A program made the position numbers and the translations under genes. 6,931 nucleotides of DNA, taken from the NCBI GenBank assembly GCA_017450425.1, contig JAFSUV010000076.1:1-6931 (forward strand). The letters run 5' to 3'. Origin of the DNA: Kiritimatiellia bacterium. Its GTDB lineage: Bacteria > Verrucomicrobiota > Kiritimatiellia > RFP12 > UBA3636. Below, in pieces: positions 3,746-6,931 of this stretch (position 1 is its first letter; the number at the start of each line of letters is the position of its first letter). The notes below the pieces were generated by a model. It had not been told where the DNA came from. It saw only the letters and a list, made by a program, of their open reading frames with translations, and ran no database searches.

Positions 3746-6724
3746 ATGAAAAAAGCACTTGTCATTTCCGCCGCCTCGATGGCCGCCGCGATGTCCGCGA
3801 ACATGCCGGCCGCTGCCGCTCCTGCGCTTCCGGTCGCCGAAATCGGCACGGCAGTAAAGGCCGCGACGGCTTCGCCGATGTTCGGCGGCAGTCTTGAACT
3901 GCCGGTTGCGACACTGTCGCCAATTCTCTTCGAACCCACCTGGACGAGCCACGGCGCCGCCGGCGCCGCAAACGCCGATGCCGAAGGCTGGCGCGATTTC
4001 ACGATGCACCCCGCCAAGAGAAACACCGGCCCGGTCATCAACGGCCGCGCCCGCTTCTCCGAGCCGGGAGACGGCACGATCCGCGCCGAATGGCGCATCG
4101 TGCCGGAGGCCGACATGACGCTCGCGGAAATCTGCATCTCCGGGCAGCTCGACCTCGCCGCATTCGCGGGCGGCGCACTCGTCGCCGACGGCCGTGAAAC
4201 CGCGATCCCGGCAGAGTGCTCCAAGCCGCATGTTTTCCGCGCCGCCGTCACGGCTTTCACGCTGCGCGACAAGGCCGGAACGGAGCGCCTCCGAATCGCT
4301 TTCGACGCCCCGACGCGCATCCTCTTGCAGGACAACCGCGAATGGGGCGGCACGACCTTTTCGCTTCGCCTCTTCTTCGCCGAAGGCCCGGTGAAGGGCG
4401 GCGCGCAATACGCCATCGGCGCCTCCGTCGCCACTCCGGCAGACGGGCTGCTCGCCCTGAGCGACGGCAAGTCCGTCATCATCACCGCCGGCGACGACTG
4501 GATCCCGCTCGCGAACGAGCCGTGGATCGCGCCAGGTTCCGCGCTCGACTTCACGCAGGTCCTGCCGCACCACGCGCCCGCAGGCGCCTTCGGCCGCGTC
4601 GGGGCCGCCGGCGACCACTTCGAGCTGGAAGGCCGCCCCGGAGAGGTGCAGCGCTTCTACGGCGTCAATGTCTGCGGCGACGCCAACATCCCCTCGACGC
4701 CCGAAGCCGCCGAGCGCTTCGCCGCCAACCTGGCCCGCGTTGGCTACAATGCCCTGCGCATCCACCACCACGAGCGCGCAATCCTCGGCGGAAAGGGGCC
4801 AACCGCCGCCGATACCGTCCCCGACCCGGCTGCGCTCGACCGCTTCGACGCCCTTGCGGCGGCCTGCATCCGCCACGGCATCTACCTCACAACCGACCTG
4901 TTCGTGTCGCGCTCGCATTACACCCTGTGGCGCGCCGTCGGCATCGACCGCGACGGGAGCCTTCCGAACACCGAAACCTTCAAAATGCTCTGCGCGTTCT
5001 GGGAGCCGGCCTACGAAAACCTCCTGGAGTGGAGCCGCAACTTCCTCGGCCACGTAAACCCCTACACCGGCCGCAGCCTCGCCGAAGAACCCGCGCTCTG
5101 CGCCCTCGCGCTCGTCAACGAGGGCAACCTCGGCAACTGGGGCGGCGCCAGCCTCCGCGAAATCCCCGGCGTCCAGGAGGCCTGGGAGCGCTGGCTGGAG
5201 GACAGAATCTCGCACGAAGACGCAGAGCCTTCGCGCGAAGGCGGTTTCGACTGGGCCTCCATCCCCCGCACAATCCCCGACGGCGACCTCTACGCCTCCG
5301 ACGGGAGCACGCCGGCGAACCGCCATGCTGCGGCCTTCGCGATTTTCCTCGCCGACGCCGAGGCGCGCCTCGCCCGGCGCCTCACCGCCTTCCTGCGCGA
5401 CGAGCTAAACTGCCAGGCGCCGATCTCGTCGCTCTCCTGTTGGTACAACCCGGTGCAGTACCAACTGCCGCGCACGGGCTTCGACTACGTTGACGACCAC
5501 TTCTACGTCGATCATCCGGCCTTCCTCGGCAAATCGTGGCAGTTGCCGTCGCGATGCCCCAACGTGAATCCGATAAAGGGCGAAAACGCCGGTGCGCGCC
5601 CTGTGGCCTTCCGGCGACTGGCCGGCAAGCCATTCACCATCACCGAGTGGAACTACGCCGCTCCGGGGCGCTACCGCGGCGTCGGCGGCATCGCCACCGG
5701 CGCCATGGCGGCGCTGCAGGACTGGAGCGGGATGTGGCGCTTCGCCTGGAGCCACGGCAGCGCCGGAGTGGAAAGGCCCGAAACCAAGACCATCGGCTAC
5801 TTCGACATGAGCGGCGACCCGCTCGGCCTCGCGGCAGAGCGCGCGGCGCTCTGCCTCTTCCTGCGCGGCGACCTTGCGCCCCTCAAAGCCGAATACCCGC
5901 TCTTCTTCTCCGAAGCCGTCTTGCGCGACCCCGCCAACGGCGCGCCGAAGTGCCAGGCGAACGGCTGGCTCTGGGCGGCCTGGAACGCGCGCCTTTCGGT
6001 GAACGTCGCAAAAGGCGGCGGTTTCGCGTCGGGGCAAGCCGCCGGCATGGCGTCTGCGCTTCCGGGATTCGCTCCGCTCCGGCGCCCGGCCGCCGAAGTG
6101 CGCGCAGACCTCGCCGCCATCGGCGCGACAAAGCCCGGCGACGGCGCGGTCTCCATCGACCGCGACACCGGCACGCTGCTCCTCGACACCCCCCGCACGG
6201 CGGGCGGCTTCGCCGAGAGCGGCCGCCACGACGCCGGTCCGCTGAGCTTCGACCTCGCTTCCCCCGAAGGGGCGCGGGACGTCCCCGCCACGGTCTGGGT
6301 CTCCTCGCTCGACGGAGCGCCGGTCGCCGAATCCTCGCACATCCTTCTCACGCACCTCACCGACGTGCAGAACAGCGACATCGAATACGCCGACTCGGCG
6401 CTCACCATACTCCTCAAATGGGGGCATCTGCCGCACCTCATGCGCAAGGGCGCCGCCGGGATCGAGTTGCGGCTCGCGCCAGACGCGCACGATGGCACGT
6501 CGTGCGCATCGACTTGGCGGGTGTTCCGCCTGTCCCCCTCCGGCCGCCGTCTCGCCGAAGTGCCCTGCGCCGTCGAGAGCGAAGGCGCACCGTACGGCTC
6601 CGTACACCTGTCCTTCATCGCGCGCACCGACTACGACCCGGCCGCCGCCACCTACCTCTACGAAATCGTGCGCGAAAACGCCGCCGTGCAGTCGCCGGAG
6701 ACTGCGCAAACCAGTGCCCGATAA
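3746..6724 (+). CDS. secreted clan GH-A type glycoside hydrolase, multidomain, family unassigned
   Basis: This 992-residue protein starts with a signal peptide (MKK, a hydrophobic core of Ala, Leu, Val and Met, cleavage near AAAA at 22-25), so it acts in the periplasm or outside. Residues ~30-290 look like beta-sandwich domains. A (beta/alpha)8 barrel runs from about RFYGVN (303-308) to ~700, with RIHHHE (338-343), NEGNLGNW with acid/base candidate Glu459, and FTITEWNY with nucleophile candidate Glu634, the Asn-Glu and late Glu pattern of retaining clan A enzymes. The C-terminal ~250 residues are a further beta-rich region with LTHLTDVQNS (868-877). Substrate is unknown; a beta-linked plant or host glycan is likely. 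ATG 3746 is chosen for the signal peptide; ATG 3677 and TTG 3668 lie upstream in frame, at or before the probable transcription start. The ribosome site is weak (AAAAAGAA). A regulator gene follows after 14 bases. Hydrolase identity is firm; GH family is not. Confidence 0.85.
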   Translation: MKKALVISAASMAAAMSANMPAAAAPALPVAEIGTAVKAATASPMFGGSLELPVATLSPILFEPTWTSHGAAGAANADAEGWRDFTMHPAKRNTGPVINGRARFSEPGDGTIRAEWRIVPEADMTLAEICISGQLDLAAFAGGALVADGRETAIPAECSKPHVFRAAVTAFTLRDKAGTERLRIAFDAPTRILLQDNREWGGTTFSLRLFFAEGPVKGGAQYAIGASVATPADGLLALSDGKSVIITAGDDWIPLANEPWIAPGSALDFTQVLPHHAPAGAFGRVGAAGDHFELEGRPGEVQRFYGVNVCGDANIPSTPEAAERFAANLARVGYNALRIHHHERAILGGKGPTAADTVPDPAALDRFDALAAACIRHGIYLTTDLFVSRSHYTLWRAVGIDRDGSLPNTETFKMLCAFWEPAYENLLEWSRNFLGHVNPYTGRSLAEEPALCALALVNEGNLGNWGGASLREIPGVQEAWERWLEDRISHEDAEPSREGGFDWASIPRTIPDGDLYASDGSTPANRHAAAFAIFLADAEARLARRLTAFLRDELNCQAPISSLSCWYNPVQYQLPRTGFDYVDDHFYVDHPAFLGKSWQLPSRCPNVNPIKGENAGARPVAFRRLAGKPFTITEWNYAAPGRYRGVGGIATGAMAALQDWSGMWRFAWSHGSAGVERPETKTIGYFDMSGDPLGLAAERAALCLFLRGDLAPLKAEYPLFFSEAVLRDPANGAPKCQANGWLWAAWNARLSVNVAKGGGFASGQAAGMASALPGFAPLRRPAAEVRADLAAIGATKPGDGAVSIDRDTGTLLLDTPRTAGGFAESGRHDAGPLSFDLASPEGARDVPATVWVSSLDGAPVAESSHILLTHLTDVQNSDIEYADSALTILLKWGHLPHLMRKGAAGIELRLAPDAHDGTSCASTWRVFRLSPSGRRLAEVPCAVESEGAPYGSVHLSFIARTDYDPAAATYLYEIVRENAAVQSPETAQTSAR

Positions 6725-6738
6725 CTTGGCTCCGGGCG

Positions 6739-6931
6739 ATGGGACATGCGATTTCGCGCATGAAACCGAAGTCCGGTCGCAGCGGCGCGGCCGGCGCCCT
6801 GCCAGCCGCGACGACGGTGTTTTACCTGTGCTCTCGCGAGGACAACAAGTTCCTGCGGGCGCGGCTGGCCGGCATACGCCGCTTCGCCATGTCGCAGGGC
6901 TGGCGCACGGCCACGCTGCCGCCGGAGCGCT
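6739..6931 (+). CDS. XylR-like transcriptional regulator, N-terminal part (partial)
   Basis: The frame is open from ATG 6739 to the window edge (64 residues). ATG 6760 (MKPKSG) is an equally possible start; neither has a good ribosome site. After a loose basic leader comes TVFYLCSREDNKFLRARLAG then IRRFAMSQGWR, the first strand and helix of a periplasmic-binding-protein-like sugar sensor as in XylR. In that family this sensor is N-terminal and an AraC-type helix-turn-helix follows at the C-terminus. No LacI-type DNA-binding helix precedes the sensor here, which favours XylR over LacI architecture. The missing remainder would decide this. It lies only 14 bases after the hydrolase stop in the same direction, so the two are probably co-transcribed, and it may control the hydrolase promoter at 3640. 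Confidence 0.7.
   Translation, partial: MGHAISRMKPKSGRSGAAGALPAATTVFYLCSREDNKFLRARLAGIRRFAMSQGWRTATLPPER

Noticed and set aside
3719..5326. 535-codon open frame on the minus strand
   Set aside because: It lies wholly antisense to the glycoside hydrolase, is very rich in Arg, Gly, Ala and Glu, shows no motif, and is what GC-rich codon use produces opposite a real gene.
4216..5493. 425-codon plus-strand frame inside the hydrolase
   Set aside because: Arg/Pro-rich out-of-frame translation; the in-frame hydrolase has signal peptide, barrel and catalytic motifs over the same bases.
5405..6709. 434-codon open frame on the minus strand
   Set aside because: Antisense shadow of the hydrolase C-terminal half, with biased composition and no recognisable domain.
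1..6931. tRNA, rRNA or a transposase gene
   Set aside because: I saw no tRNA-like cloverleaf with CCA-type end, no conserved rRNA stretch and no transposase motif on either strand; a tRNAscan or Infernal run would be needed to exclude small RNAs.

Overview
The window is GC-rich and most likely bacterial. It suggests a carbohydrate-degrading member of the PVC superphylum (Lentisphaerota/Victivallales or Kiritimatiellota type, often uncultured gut or sediment lineages). The clues are an ECF sigma factor with a C-terminal membrane segment, an AAA-ATPase-like/PD-(D/E)XK type fragment, a glycyl-radical-enzyme/activase/acetylesterase neighbourhood, and a large secreted glycoside hydrolase next to a XylR-type regulator. 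This placement comes from recognising families by eye; no search was run.

Layout. 1-329: the end of an unidentified protein. About 367-513: a possible terminator hairpin and a weak promoter. 514-1968: an ECF sigma-70 factor (sigma2, sigma4), then a membrane segment and a 108-bp tandem duplication. Its reading frame then runs on through older debris: a glycoside hydrolase (GH5-like) remnant with an internal deletion and frameshift (1379-1766), and the first ~30-55 residues of an AAA-ATPase-like protein (1801-1968) that still has a good promoter and Shine-Dalgarno site. 1969-2115: an A/T-rich spacer with a hairpin followed by T-rich sequence. 2116-2373: an 85-residue fragment that looks like the N-terminus of a pyruvate-formate-lyase-like glycyl radical enzyme. 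2417-3205: an apparently intact SASA/CE6 acetylesterase. 3228-3389: the N-terminus of a glycyl-radical-enzyme activase that stops just before its Fe-S cysteines. 3386-3553: another short unidentified remnant, overlapping the previous one by ATGA.

3558-3628: a large imperfect palindrome separating the fragment-rich left part from the healthy right part. 3640-3682: a TTGACA promoter with a dyad over its -10. 3746-6724: a 992-residue secreted clan GH-A type glycoside hydrolase. 6739-6931: the start of a XylR-like sugar-responsive regulator, cut by the window edge.

Reading as a whole: the right half is a plausible self-contained sugar-utilisation unit (promoter/operator, secreted hydrolase, regulator). 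The left half is a gene graveyard in which the sigma factor and the esterase are the only apparently complete genes. I did not find a convincing new defence, CRISPR or mobile system. The most unusual points are the membrane-anchored sigma factor with a recent in-frame duplication, the glycyl-radical remnants flanking an intact esterase, and the 71-bp palindrome.
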